A stretch of 34,453 nucleotides of DNA. Origin: Trichlorobacter sp. GTDB taxonomy: Bacteria; Desulfobacterota; Desulfuromonadia; Geobacterales; Pseudopelobacteraceae. The first letter of the stretch is position 1, and every line of letters begins with the position of its first letter. Position numbers and translations under genes: made by a program. Under the pieces are notes generated by a model. It did no database searches, was not told the origin of the DNA, and saw only the letters and a list, made by a program, of their open reading frames with translations. The stretch lies in NCBI RefSeq assembly GCF_030247655.1, contig NZ_JAOTRZ010000013.1, positions 1-34,453 of the forward strand, given 5' to 3'. Positions 22,579 to 30,523 of the stretch are shown here, in pieces.

Positions 22579-24582
22579 TCAAGCTGCAGACACTTCAACA
22601 GCCACATCATACAGGGTGCTACCCTCACCCCGGTCAGTCAGACGCTGCGACGTCAGGGCATTGATACCACGCCCGGAGCGGCTGCGATCAAGCCAGTAGA
22701 CCCCTTCACTGACCACGGTTCCCTGAGGCACCTGCTCGGTTACCTGCAGCAGCAGTTCCAGTTCACCTTCCCGGTTCTTCACCGTCACCACGCTGCCGTC
22801 TGTAAGCTGGCGCGCCGCTGCATCCAGCGGATGCATCAGCAAGGTTGGCTCTCCCCGCTTTGCCAGCAGATCATCACGTTCATTAAAGCCGGAGTTCAGG
22901 CTGTACAGACTGACGCTTGGCTGCAGACGCAACGGGAAACCATCTGCCTCGGCATGGGTAGGCAGCAGGCAGGGTAGCGGATGCGGTTCCCGATCATTGC
23001 GGATCTCAATTTTGCCCGAGGGCGTCAGCCAGGGCCCCCGTGGTGAAGTAGGCGGTGTCATCAGCACCGGTTCGCCCAGCCGGAGTTGTTCGGTAATTGC
23101 AGCATCCCGCCAGTCATTGGGCTCTGCCAGCAACTGATCAATCAGGTCATCGGCAGACTGCTTGAAGAACGGCTCATCCCAGCCCATCCCGGCTGCCAGC
23201 AGACAGAAGGTATCCCAGTTAGATTTTGCCTCACCTACCGGAGGGATCACCCCGCTGCAGCGCTGGGCCTGATAGCTGCCGTAACTGCGGTACAGATCAG
23301 GATGTTCCAGTGAACTGGTTGCAGGCAGCACCATATCGGCATAGCGGGCGGTATCGGTCAGAAAGCGTTCATGCACCACAGTAAACAGGTCATCCCGTTC
23401 CAGCCCTTTGATGACGGCATTCTGGTCCGGTGCGATGACTGCCGGGTTGGAGTGATAGACGTACAGGCTCATTACCGGAGGAGAGTCTAGTGAGGTCAAG
23501 GCGTTACCCAACTGGTTCATATTGATGATCCGGGTGGGGCTGGTCATAAAATCTTCCCGGGTGACCCGATGCAGCGGAAAGGCTGCCCCGGTGGAGGTAC
23601 CGCAGAACAAGCCCCCGCCCGGCCGCTGCCAGACACCAATGGCAGCAGGCAGACAGGCGATACAGCGTATGGTCATGGCACCGTTAGCGTAGCGGGTCAA
23701 ACCACCACCCACCTGAATCAGAGGCGCTTTGGCAGCAGCATAGGCCCGTGCCAGATCACGGATCGTATCAGCAGGAATACCACAGACCTCTGCCATTGCC
23801 TCTGGAGAGCATTCCGGCAGAGTGGTAGCACACAGCTCCTCAAACCCATGCAGATTGGCGGCAACAAAGGACCGGTCAAGCAGATCTTCATCCACGATCA
23901 CCCGCAGCATCCCCAGGGCCAACGCACTGTCACTGCCCGGTTTAACGATAATCACCTGATCAGCGGACTGACAGGTGGGTGTACGGTAGGTATCAATAGC
24001 CCAGACCTTGGCCCCCCGTTTCCTTGCAGCCTGGGTGGCGGCCATGCTGTGGATGCTGGTGGCAACGGCATTCAGTCCCCAGAGGATAATCAGGTCACTC
24101 TTGCTGCGCTCTACAGGATCAAGGGCCGGGGTATCACCCATGACCGCTTTCCAGCCGGCATCCTTGGCCGGAGTGCAGATGGTGCGGGCCAGACGGCTGG
24201 CCCCCAACCTGTGGAAGAAGGGATGGCCGCTGTTGCGCTGCACCAGCCCCATGGTACCGGCGTAGGAATAAGGCAGGATCGCCTCGGCGCCATGTTCCGC
24301 AATAATCTCCTGCCAGCGGGAGCAGATCCGTTGCGTTGCTTCGTCCCAGCTGATCTGAGCAAACTGTCCGCTCCCCTTGGGGCCGGTCCGCAGCAGCGGC
24401 GTGGTCAGCCGCTGAGGAGAATGGACGGTCTGCTGGTACTGGCGCATCTTGCCGCAGATCAGCCCTTTGGTGATCGGATGATCCGGGTCAGCCTCAATCT
24501 TAATTGCTCGACCGGCTTCAACGGTCACCAGCAGACCACAGGCATCGGGACAGTCATAGGGGCAGACAGAACGGCAGGACAT
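22579..24582 (-). CDS. Molybdopterin-dependent oxidoreductase, single subunit
   Basis: A 667-residue enzyme of the DMSO-reductase superfamily. The N-terminus binds a 4Fe-4S cluster through Cys7, Cys11, Cys15 and Cys43 (CPYDCPDACG, then GLICGKM). Molybdopterin-binding motifs follow: SDLIILWGLNAVATSIHS, AKVWAIDTYRTPTCQSADQVIIVKPGSDSALALGML, and the C-terminal beta-barrel domain HPLDAAARQLTDGSVVTVKNREGE. There is no twin-arginine signal, so it is cytoplasmic. No iron-sulfur or membrane partner gene is adjacent. The substrate cannot be named; similar proteins are annotated loosely as formate dehydrogenase- or nitrate reductase-like. I chose ATG 24582 because GAGGAG lies 9-14 bases upstream and MSCRSVCPYDCP is the usual beginning; the frame extends 8 codons further. 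Confidence 0.85.
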   Translation of the reverse strand: MSCRSVCPYDCPDACGLLVTVEAGRAIKIEADPDHPITKGLICGKMRQYQQTVHSPQRLTTPLLRTGPKGSGQFAQISWDEATQRICSRWQEIIAEHGAEAILPYSYAGTMGLVQRNSGHPFFHRLGASRLARTICTPAKDAGWKAVMGDTPALDPVERSKSDLIILWGLNAVATSIHSMAATQAARKRGAKVWAIDTYRTPTCQSADQVIIVKPGSDSALALGMLRVIVDEDLLDRSFVAANLHGFEELCATTLPECSPEAMAEVCGIPADTIRDLARAYAAAKAPLIQVGGGLTRYANGAMTIRCIACLPAAIGVWQRPGGGLFCGTSTGAAFPLHRVTREDFMTSPTRIINMNQLGNALTSLDSPPVMSLYVYHSNPAVIAPDQNAVIKGLERDDLFTVVHERFLTDTARYADMVLPATSSLEHPDLYRSYGSYQAQRCSGVIPPVGEAKSNWDTFCLLAAGMGWDEPFFKQSADDLIDQLLAEPNDWRDAAITEQLRLGEPVLMTPPTSPRGPWLTPSGKIEIRNDREPHPLPCLLPTHAEADGFPLRLQPSVSLYSLNSGFNERDDLLAKRGEPTLLMHPLDAAARQLTDGSVVTVKNREGELELLLQVTEQVPQGTVVSEGVYWLDRSRSGRGINALTSQRLTDRGEGSTLYDVAVEVSAA

Positions 24583-24662
24583 ACTATGCTCTCCTCGCTG
24601 CTGCAAACTTAAGCCGTACGATAGTAGCCTGCCTGTTTTAACAAAACAATTCTGAAATGAGT

Positions 24663-24691
24663 TTGACAGAACTCAATTCTTTCGCAATTAT
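24663..24691 (+). promoter_or_regulatory. Candidate sigma70-type promoter for hldD
   Basis: TTGACA (24663-24668) and AATTAT (24686-24691) are spaced 17 bases. It lies in the 305-base gap between the divergent oxidoreductase and hldD genes. A transcript from it would carry repeat copy 3 in its leader. The -10 box matches only four of six consensus bases. Confidence 0.4.
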
Positions 24692-24710
24692 CCATGTATA
24701 AACTAAAAGC

Positions 24711-24853
24711 CGTTCACCACAGAGGACGCAGAGGTTCACAGAGTAAAACCAGAGGCAATTTAGATCATCCTTTCAAACCAAAAGGGTTAAGCAATTTATC
24801 CATATATTTATTCGATTTTCTTTGTTTTCCTCTGTGCCCTCTGCGGTAAAACC
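24711..24853. repeat. Palindromic repeat type C, copy 3
   Basis: The left arm begins CGTTCACCACAGAGGACGCA at 24711 and continues GAGGTTCACAGAGTAAAAC. The right arm (24824-24853) reads GTTTTCCTCTGTGCCCTCTG then CGGTAAAACC. The arms are inverted complements of each other and match the arms of copies 1 and 2. It lies 34 bases before the hldD start, so the hldD mRNA leader probably contains it. Confidence 0.85.
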
Positions 24854-24887
24854 ATTTTAGGACAAGTCTGCTTTGAAGGAGAAATCC

Positions 24888-25877
24888 ATGATCATTGTAA
24901 CCGGAGGCGCCGGCCTGATCGGCAGTGCAGTTGTACATGGCCTGAATCAACGCGGCATTGAAAATATTATGGTGGTAGACCACCTTGGTCTGACCGAAAA
25001 GTGGCGTAATCTGGCACCGCTCAAGTTCAAGGATTACCTTGAAAAGGATGCCTTTGAGGTGATGCTGGACAACGGCACCCTTCCCTCACGTTTTTCAGGA
25101 CCGCTGCAGGCCATCATCCACCTGGGGGCCTGTTCTGCCACCACAGAACGGGATGCCAGCTACCTGATCCGCAACAATTTTGAATACTCCCGCAAGGCAG
25201 CCTTGTTTGCCAAAGAGCAGGGGGCCCGCTTCATCTATGCCTCCAGCGCTGCCACCTACGGCGATGGCGAGCTGGGATTTTCCGATGACGAAACCCGGCT
25301 GACCAAGCTGCGCCCCATGAACATGTACGGTTATTCCAAGCAGTTGTTTGATCTTTGGGCGCAGCAGCAGGGGTTACTGACCGAGCTGGTGGGGTTAAAG
25401 TACTACAACGTCTACGGTCCTAATGAGCAGCACAAGGGGGAGATGCGCTCCCTGGTGCAGAAGGCCTTCGAACAGATCTCCGAGACCGGCCGGCTCAAGC
25501 TGTTTAAATCCCACCGCCCTGACTATGCCGATGGGGAGCAGGTGCGGGACTTTGTCTATGTTAAAGATGCCGCTGCCATGACCCTGCACTTTCTGGACAA
25601 CCGCGAAGCAGCCGGTATCTTTAACGTGGGCGGCGGCAGCACCGCCAGCTGGAACCGTCTGGCAACGGCGGTCTTTAACGCCATGGACCTGCCGGTGGCG
25701 ATTGACTACATCGACATGCCGGAATCAATCCGTAACACCTACCAGTACCACACCTGCGCCGAGACCCAGAAGATCCGCCAGACCGGCTACACCGCAGCAA
25801 CCCTCTCGCTGGAGGCAGCAGTCAGCGATTACATCCGTAACTACCTGATCCCCAACAAACATCTGGGGGATGAGTAG
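24888..25877 (+). CDS. hldD: ADP-L-glycero-D-manno-heptose 6-epimerase
   Basis: A 329-residue extended short-chain dehydrogenase that converts ADP-D-glycero- to ADP-L-glycero-D-manno-heptose for the LPS inner core. The NADP-binding motif VTGGAGLIGSAVV is near the N-terminus. HldD-specific stretches follow: HLGACSATTERDASYLIRNNFEYSR, YASSAATYGDGELGFSDDE, the catalytic YGYSKQ, KYYNVYGPNEQHKGEMRSLV and DGEQVRDFVYVKDAA. The start ATG 24888 has AAGGAG upstream; an in-frame TTG lies at 24873. Its stop is 4 bases from the convergent ccdB stop, so the ccdAB module abuts it directly. Confidence 0.92.
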   Translation: MIIVTGGAGLIGSAVVHGLNQRGIENIMVVDHLGLTEKWRNLAPLKFKDYLEKDAFEVMLDNGTLPSRFSGPLQAIIHLGACSATTERDASYLIRNNFEYSRKAALFAKEQGARFIYASSAATYGDGELGFSDDETRLTKLRPMNMYGYSKQLFDLWAQQQGLLTELVGLKYYNVYGPNEQHKGEMRSLVQKAFEQISETGRLKLFKSHRPDYADGEQVRDFVYVKDAAAMTLHFLDNREAAGIFNVGGGSTASWNRLATAVFNAMDLPVAIDYIDMPESIRNTYQYHTCAETQKIRQTGYTAATLSLEAAVSDYIRNYLIPNKHLGDE

Positions 25878-25881
25878 GATT

Positions 25882-26187
25882 TCAGACCAGTAATCGATCT
25901 ATGGCAGATATAATCTCGGCTCGATACGGGGCAGCGGATAGTATTGGCCGCCCCAGCCTTGAACGTAGTATGGCGGTAATCTCCGCCGTGCAGAGCAGGT
26001 AGGGTTCACCAAGGACATGTATGGTTGGGTTCAGAATCCGGGCAGGGATAAAACTGTCAGGAAGCACAAGCGGGATAATTACACAGGTCGTCACTGCATC
26101 AATCAGGTTGCTCTGGATTTCCAGCAGATACGGTGCCCGTTTGGAACTGCGGGGCATGGGATTGTGATAGATATCGAATTGAGCCAC
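25882..26187 (-). CDS. ccdB: CcdB-type gyrase-poison toxin, unusual C-terminus
   Basis: A 101-residue CcdB homologue: MAQFDIYHNPMPRSSKRAPYLLEIQSNLIDAVTTCVIIPLV, NPTIHVLGEPYLLCTAEITAI, then IISAIDRLLV. CcdB proteins trap DNA gyrase on DNA. The start codon is GTG, overlapping the last base of the ccdA stop (TAGTG). The protein ends at AIDRLLV, whereas the F-plasmid toxin ends in Trp-Gly-Ile, residues needed to poison gyrase, and chromosomal homologues usually end in a similar Gly-hydrophobic pair (from memory). The toxin may thus be weakened. Confidence 0.85.
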   Translation of the reverse strand: MAQFDIYHNPMPRSSKRAPYLLEIQSNLIDAVTTCVIIPLVLPDSFIPARILNPTIHVLGEPYLLCTAEITAILRSRLGRPILSAAPYRAEIISAIDRLLV

Positions 26188-26432
26188 TAAAGTAGTCCCA
26201 TTTCCTCTGAAATCGGACCATGCGCTGCAATCATCTGATTGTACGATTCAAAGGAAGCGCGATTTTCCTCTTTCCAGCGCTCAAGCTCCCGCTGTTTCAG
26301 ATACGCCTCCATGGCACTGTCTACAAAACCGGAAAAATTACATTTTTCAGCACGCATCATCCGTAGCAGGTCACTATTAACCGTCAGGTTAACGGTTTTA
26401 CGCGGTGCATTATGATCGTATGCAAGTTGCAT
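26187..26432 (-). CDS. ccdA: CcdA-type antitoxin
   Basis: An 81-residue antitoxin with an N-terminal ribbon-helix-helix (RKTVNLTVNSDLLRMMRAEKCNFSGFVDSAMEAYLKQRELERW) and the CcdA C-terminal toxin-binding tail (NRASFESYNQMIAAHGPISEE, then MGLL). It binds and neutralises CcdB, and with it represses the operon. GGAGG lies 9-13 bases before ATG 26432; the frame is open 15 codons further upstream, but that part is the operator. Confidence 0.88.
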   Translation of the reverse strand: MQLAYDHNAPRKTVNLTVNSDLLRMMRAEKCNFSGFVDSAMEAYLKQRELERWKEENRASFESYNQMIAAHGPISEEMGLL

Positions 26433-26447
26433 AAAAACACCTCCACT

Positions 26448-26488
26448 GTTTGTATGCGCATTATGATACGCATACAAACCACTGTCAA
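26448..26488 (-). promoter_or_regulatory. ccdAB promoter with overlapping 11-base palindromic operator
   Basis: On the minus strand TTGACA (complement of 26483-26488) and CATAAT (complement of 26460-26465) are spaced 17 bases, a near-consensus promoter. Perfect inverted arms GTTTGTATGCG (26448-26458) and CGCATACAAAC (26469-26479) flank the -10 box with a 10-base spacer. Repression by CcdAB is inferred from position. The -35 box overlaps the last codons of cbiB. Confidence 0.8.
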
Positions 26489-27441
26489 CACATTGAGTTG
26501 ATCAGCAGCCTGCACCCCACCCCGATCAGCGCCACCAGACCATACACCAGCCACATCAGTTGCACCGCCTGCAGGATATGCCGCGCTGCCAGCGACTGCA
26601 GCGGCTCGCCCATAAACGGCCTGCTGCTGGGCTGACCGAAGTAGCTGTTCACCCCACCTAGTTGCACCCCCAGCGCCCCGGCCACGGCCGACTCGATCTG
26701 TCCGCCGTTGGGGCTGGGGTGGTTGTGGCGATCCCGCCAAAAAATCCGCCAGGCATTGCCAGCATCCAGACGCAGCACCAAAGCCGCAGGAACCACCAGA
26801 AGAGCCGTCAACCGGGCAGGGATCAGGTTTGCCAGATCATCCAGCCGGGCTGATCCCCAGCCAAACAGCAGGTAGCGTTCATTCTTGTAGCCAAAGGTAG
26901 AATCAAGGGTGCTGATCGCCTTGTAGGCCAGCGCCCCCAGCGGCCCGGCCAGGCAGGCAAACAGTAGCGGAGCGGTACAGCCATCCACCGTGTTTTCCGC
27001 AACCGACTCCACTGCTGCGCGGGTCACCTCACCCTCATCAAGCTGATCCGTATCCCGTCCCACCAGCCAACCCACCCGCTGCCGCGCTGCCACCAGATCA
27101 CCGGCCATCAGTGGGCGATAGACCGCCAGGGCGTGGTCATGCAGGGAGCGGGTTGCGAAGCAGGTATAGAGCAACAAAATTGCTACCAGATCACCCGCCA
27201 ATGGATGCAGCAGTGAGGCACCTTTAAGCAGCCCAAAACCGGCCGCCACTGTGCCACCTACCACCCAAAATACCGCAACAATTCCAGCAATTTTTTGATT
27301 GCCAATCAGCCGCCGCAGCGGTGCTTCGCACGTTTGTGCCAGCCAACCGATCCCCTGCACCGGATGGGGCAGCCAGCGCGGGTCTCCCAGCAGCAGGTCC
27401 AGCAGTATAGCCAGCAGTATCTGTTGGTAGAGAGGGATCAT
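26485..27441 (-). CDS. cbiB: Adenosylcobinamide-phosphate synthase CbiB
   Basis: A 318-residue integral membrane enzyme that joins (R)-1-amino-2-propanol phosphate to adenosylcobyric acid in cobalamin synthesis. Family motifs: LLDLLLGDPRWLPHPVQGIGWL at the start, then DEGEVTRAAVESVAENTVDGCTAPLLFACLAGPLGALAYKAISTLDSTFGYKNERY, and DRHNHPSPNGGQIESAVAGALGVQLGG. Several membrane segments are visible. It uses the products of the CobD and CobQ activities encoded 4 kb upstream on the same strand. No good ribosome site lies directly before ATG 27441. Its 3' end runs into the ccdAB promoter. Confidence 0.93.
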   Translation of the reverse strand: MIPLYQQILLAILLDLLLGDPRWLPHPVQGIGWLAQTCEAPLRRLIGNQKIAGIVAVFWVVGGTVAAGFGLLKGASLLHPLAGDLVAILLLYTCFATRSLHDHALAVYRPLMAGDLVAARQRVGWLVGRDTDQLDEGEVTRAAVESVAENTVDGCTAPLLFACLAGPLGALAYKAISTLDSTFGYKNERYLLFGWGSARLDDLANLIPARLTALLVVPAALVLRLDAGNAWRIFWRDRHNHPSPNGGQIESAVAGALGVQLGGVNSYFGQPSSRPFMGEPLQSLAARHILQAVQLMWLVYGLVALIGVGCRLLINSMC

Positions 27442-27488
27442 AGGTTTATTGTTGTGTTCTCCACATATCCTGTAAAAAGCAACGACAA

Positions 27489-28787
27489 CTATACCACCAC
27501 GCTGGGTAGCTCTCCTGCAAACCCCAAATATTTCTCTGCATTCTTCCGTAGGTGCGTTAGCAACGCATCACCAAAGGCCTGCTCGTCATCGTTCAGCTCA
27601 ACCGTCAGTGTAAACGTAGCAAGCTGCTGCAGCATGTTCCGGCAGAGCGCCGTCAGTGTCCGGGCCACCTGCCGTTGCGGCAGCTTGCAGGCTTCACACA
27701 GCTCTGGCAGTTGAAACGGCTGTATCTCGTCAGGATCAAAGGTATCACCCACGGCCATCGCCAGATCACGATCGTACTGACCAGCATAGCTATCCAGACA
27801 GAGCAGGTCATAGGCCGGTGCGATCTTTATGCCGCTTGATCCGACAAACCAGGAGATATTTTTGGCATGGGCATCGCTGTTGCCGATCAGCAGATTGAAC
27901 AGCACCCACTGGAGCAGGTCGCGCAGGGCAACAGCCGGAACCCGACAGCGGTTACAGGCGCTAAAGAGCTGCGGCAGGCTGGCGCCGGAACGGATCACAG
28001 CGGCATGGCCGCTTTTACCAAATGGGCGCTCATACTTATAAATCGGCGGCAGATCAAGCATTTGGCAGCCATCTATCAGATGCAGACGATCTATGGTTCC
28101 CTGAGACGACCATCTGCGGTCAAAGCGTTGCACTGCCAGCACCGGCTCACCAAACCGGATCAGTTGCACAGCTGCCACCGGCAACTTCATCCTGCGGGCC
28201 AGTTCCATACAGATATATTCATTGATCACCAGATGCAGATCCGGTTTAGTGCCAAATTTGAGGAGATGAGTGGATGCCAGGCTGCCCTCGCCAAAGCCGA
28301 TCCTGTTGTCCGGCATGATCAAAACCGGCAGTTTGTCCTGCACACCAGCCACCGACAGACGTGGCTTGTTATCCCAGATGGCAATCGAGCGATCTGCCCG
28401 CTGGCTGATCCGCTCGGTCAGTTCTGTAGTTGAAATCTCCCGAAAGCTGGTCTGGGTCTGCACTGTTGACTGACTGCTATCAAGAAAGGTCAGAGCGCCG
28501 GTGGTCTCGCTGCCAATGGCGTTAATCAGGCCAAAGATATTGGCTTTTGAAATTTGTTGAGTAAGCGACAGCTCATCCAGCCAGCGCCCTTCCGGCAGCA
28601 GATTAGCAAGGAACCGCTTCAGCGCTTCAGAAGGCGCTGCTTCAGGGGACAGGTGGGGAGAGATGCTGAAACCGGCGTTATCCAGCCAGCTTTGATCATA
28701 GGCAAGGGCATACTGGTCAGTTGCACCTTCAAACGACAAGGTTCCCACTGGCCGGTGATTCAGTGCTACCAGCAGGCTCTCGCTCAT
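27489..28787 (-). CDS. hipA: HipA-family kinase toxin, module 1
   Basis: A 432-residue HipA-like kinase. The N-terminal subdomain contains GTLSFEGATDQYALAYDQSWL and LSPEAAPSEALKRFLANLLPEGRWLDEL. The ATP loop is SVAGVQDKLPVLI, catalytic residues lie in LIGNSDAHAKNISWF, and the metal site in IAPAYDLLCLDSY. E. coli HipA phosphorylates glutamyl-tRNA synthetase, and targets vary among relatives, so the target here is open. Its ATG overlaps the hipB stop by four bases. The GC-rich coding style resembles the core genes more than module 2 does. Confidence 0.88.
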   Translation of the reverse strand: MSESLLVALNHRPVGTLSFEGATDQYALAYDQSWLDNAGFSISPHLSPEAAPSEALKRFLANLLPEGRWLDELSLTQQISKANIFGLINAIGSETTGALTFLDSSQSTVQTQTSFREISTTELTERISQRADRSIAIWDNKPRLSVAGVQDKLPVLIMPDNRIGFGEGSLASTHLLKFGTKPDLHLVINEYICMELARRMKLPVAAVQLIRFGEPVLAVQRFDRRWSSQGTIDRLHLIDGCQMLDLPPIYKYERPFGKSGHAAVIRSGASLPQLFSACNRCRVPAVALRDLLQWVLFNLLIGNSDAHAKNISWFVGSSGIKIAPAYDLLCLDSYAGQYDRDLAMAVGDTFDPDEIQPFQLPELCEACKLPQRQVARTLTALCRNMLQQLATFTLTVELNDDEQAFGDALLTHLRKNAEKYLGFAGELPSVVV

Positions 28788-29041
28788 TGGCTACCCCCGG
28801 CTGAAACCGTCAGCGTGACCCCCAGCATCCGGCAAACCTGCAGAATACTGCTAAGACGGACATCGCCGTTTGCACGCTCCAGCTTGCTCATGGTGCTGAC
28901 CGCAACACCACAAAAGGCGGCTGCTTCATGGATACCCATGCCGCTTTGGGTTCTGGCAGCACGGATAAAGCGGCCCAGTGTTTCGGCATCAAGCAAGGCT
29001 TGGGCCGCAGGTACTGGTAACGGCGTAACAGTCTTTGCCAT
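28784..29041 (-). CDS. hipB: HipB-type antitoxin, module 1
   Basis: An 85-residue XRE-type helix-turn-helix protein: LGRFIRAARTQSGMGIHEAAAFCGVAVSTMSKLERANGDVRLSSILQVCRMLGV. It binds the hip promoter and the HipA kinase. I chose ATG 29041 because GGAGGTG lies upstream; the frame is open 15 codons further, but that part lies over the operator. The preceding N-terminal extension (AKTVTPLPVPAAQALLDAET) is typical for this type. Confidence 0.85.
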   Translation of the reverse strand: MAKTVTPLPVPAAQALLDAETLGRFIRAARTQSGMGIHEAAAFCGVAVSTMSKLERANGDVRLSSILQVCRMLGVTLTVSAGGSQ

Positions 29042-29061
29042 ACAACACACACCTCCATACG

Positions 29062-29105
29062 TACTACTATGACGGTAGTATTGCATGGCATGAGGCCCAA
29101 GACAA
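29062..29105 (-). promoter_or_regulatory. Candidate promoter and operator of hipBA module 1
   Basis: On the minus strand TTGTCT (complement of 29100-29105) and AATACT (complement of 29077-29082) are 17 bases apart. An inverted repeat TACTAC (29062-29067) and GTAGTA (29075-29080) overlaps the -10 box and lies upstream of the hipB ribosome site. The 200-base space between module 2 hipA and this hipB shows no other gene. Confidence 0.45.
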
Positions 29106-29242
29106 TATAAATTATGCTATTGCGGTATTTATAGGTAATTTTCAGGCTGTGCCGGCAATAATAGCGCTATCGCAGAATTATTCCCAAATCATACCCTTTG
29201 ACAAGACGCTGGTAGCGATACAATGACATCACCGTGTCAGCA

Positions 29243-30523
29243 CTACAGAATCTGGTGATGAGAGCGGATTTTTTCAATTTCTTTCCCGTCTACTCCAGCG
29301 GCCTGAGCCAGCTCAGACCAGTGATCCAGAGCGTGGGCAATATCTTTAAGAACCTTGCTTGCGGTTCCTATACCAAACCGGTTGGCTACCTTCAGCAGGT
29401 CTTCGCGAGTTATCTCCTTGAACTTGCCATTCACCGACATCAGGTGCTGATGCAGATTAACCCCTTGAGGATTATAGGCATGTGTGACGTCGTAGGCAGG
29501 TGATAGCTGCCAATGTCCCCGCTTCTCCAGCATGAATGAGAAGTTCTTGGTGTGATCATCACAGTTGGCACTCATGACGTTAAACGCCATTCGCCGGAAG
29601 GCTTCTTCCATCACTTCGTACCCAAGACCCAGCTGGTCAATGGTGAGGAACAGCTGCGCGTAATCATGCGTGGCCAGTTGTTTGTAATCAAGGTGGGCCA
29701 TAGCGCAGAGGGTCTGCATATGTATTTTTTGGTTTCCCTTACGATCAAACCGCTTTGTCATGAAATGGGCTCTGCCGTTTTCTTCAAGAATGCGGCAAGG
29801 GGACATGGCAATACCGGCCATGGTTGCCATAGTATAGTAGGCATATTCAATACGGCCATAGTCCTTTGAACTGCCAAGCTCCCTATCTTTGCCGACACCA
29901 TCGAATTTTAGCAGCCAGTGTTCAAAACCTGCCGCCACATCAAACTGCCCGGAACGGATCTCGTTCGTTTCCGGGTTCCAGGCGATTGCAGCTTTTGCCC
30001 GAGCGCCACCGGCCGAGGTACCCACTTGGATGATCTGATTGAGCGCTGCTTCCGCCATCTCATCAGCTTGCATACAGCCACTCACGGCCCGACGAGCAGC
30101 CTCAACAAGACTCGACATCTTGAGTGCAGTGGTGGCTGAAGCCGAAGCATGTGATCGTGATGGCTTGAATTCAAGCGCCCCCATGCCTCTCTTGCCCATA
30201 TACCCCAATCGATCAAGAGAGGTAACGTCTTCCTTGCGGACACCTTTTTTTGCCATCCAGGCATCAATAAGATTGTTACCGAAATCATCCGGGAGGGCAT
30301 CGGCCAAGAGGGCCGGCAAGCACTTGAATGTCTGCTCTGGAAGGTAGGCGAATACATACGGCGAAGAGGAGACCGGCATTTGGATCGGGGCAAGTTCAAT
30401 GCCGAGTTTAACAAATTGGGGGTAGTACGCAAAAACATAATAGCCACTTGAAGGATCAAGTACGACAGCGCCAACTTTTTCGTCCCAGGCAAATACCTCT
30501 ATTTTTTCGACTGGTTTATACAT
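29243..30523 (-). CDS. hipA: HipA-family kinase toxin, module 2
   Basis: A 426-residue HipA-like kinase, clearly diverged from module 1. N-terminal part: MYKPVEKIEVFAWDEKVGAVVLDPSSGYYVFAYYPQFVKLG and LPDDFGNNLIDAWMAKKG. Then the ATP-loop-like QVGTSAGGARAKAAIAW, catalytic NVMSANCDDHTKNFSF and metal site LSPAYDVTHAYNP. The ATG at 30523 follows an in-frame stop 9-11 bases upstream, so no longer start is possible. It overlaps the upstream antitoxin frame by 25 bases. The DNA is less GC-rich than its neighbours, in line with transfer (by eye). Confidence 0.87.
   Translation of the reverse strand: MYKPVEKIEVFAWDEKVGAVVLDPSSGYYVFAYYPQFVKLGIELAPIQMPVSSSPYVFAYLPEQTFKCLPALLADALPDDFGNNLIDAWMAKKGVRKEDVTSLDRLGYMGKRGMGALEFKPSRSHASASATTALKMSSLVEAARRAVSGCMQADEMAEAALNQIIQVGTSAGGARAKAAIAWNPETNEIRSGQFDVAAGFEHWLLKFDGVGKDRELGSSKDYGRIEYAYYTMATMAGIAMSPCRILEENGRAHFMTKRFDRKGNQKIHMQTLCAMAHLDYKQLATHDYAQLFLTIDQLGLGYEVMEEAFRRMAFNVMSANCDDHTKNFSFMLEKRGHWQLSPAYDVTHAYNPQGVNLHQHLMSVNGKFKEITREDLLKVANRFGIGTASKVLKDIAHALDHWSELAQAAGVDGKEIEKIRSHHQIL

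Noticed and set aside
23569-24612. A 347-codon open frame on the plus strand
   Set aside because: It is antisense to the molybdopterin oxidoreductase gene, has no recognisable domain, and is Gln/Gly/Thr-rich as expected for a shadow frame of GC-rich DNA.
27867-28433. A 188-codon plus-strand frame over hipA module 1
   Set aside because: It is a shadow of the kinase gene, without ribosome site or motifs.
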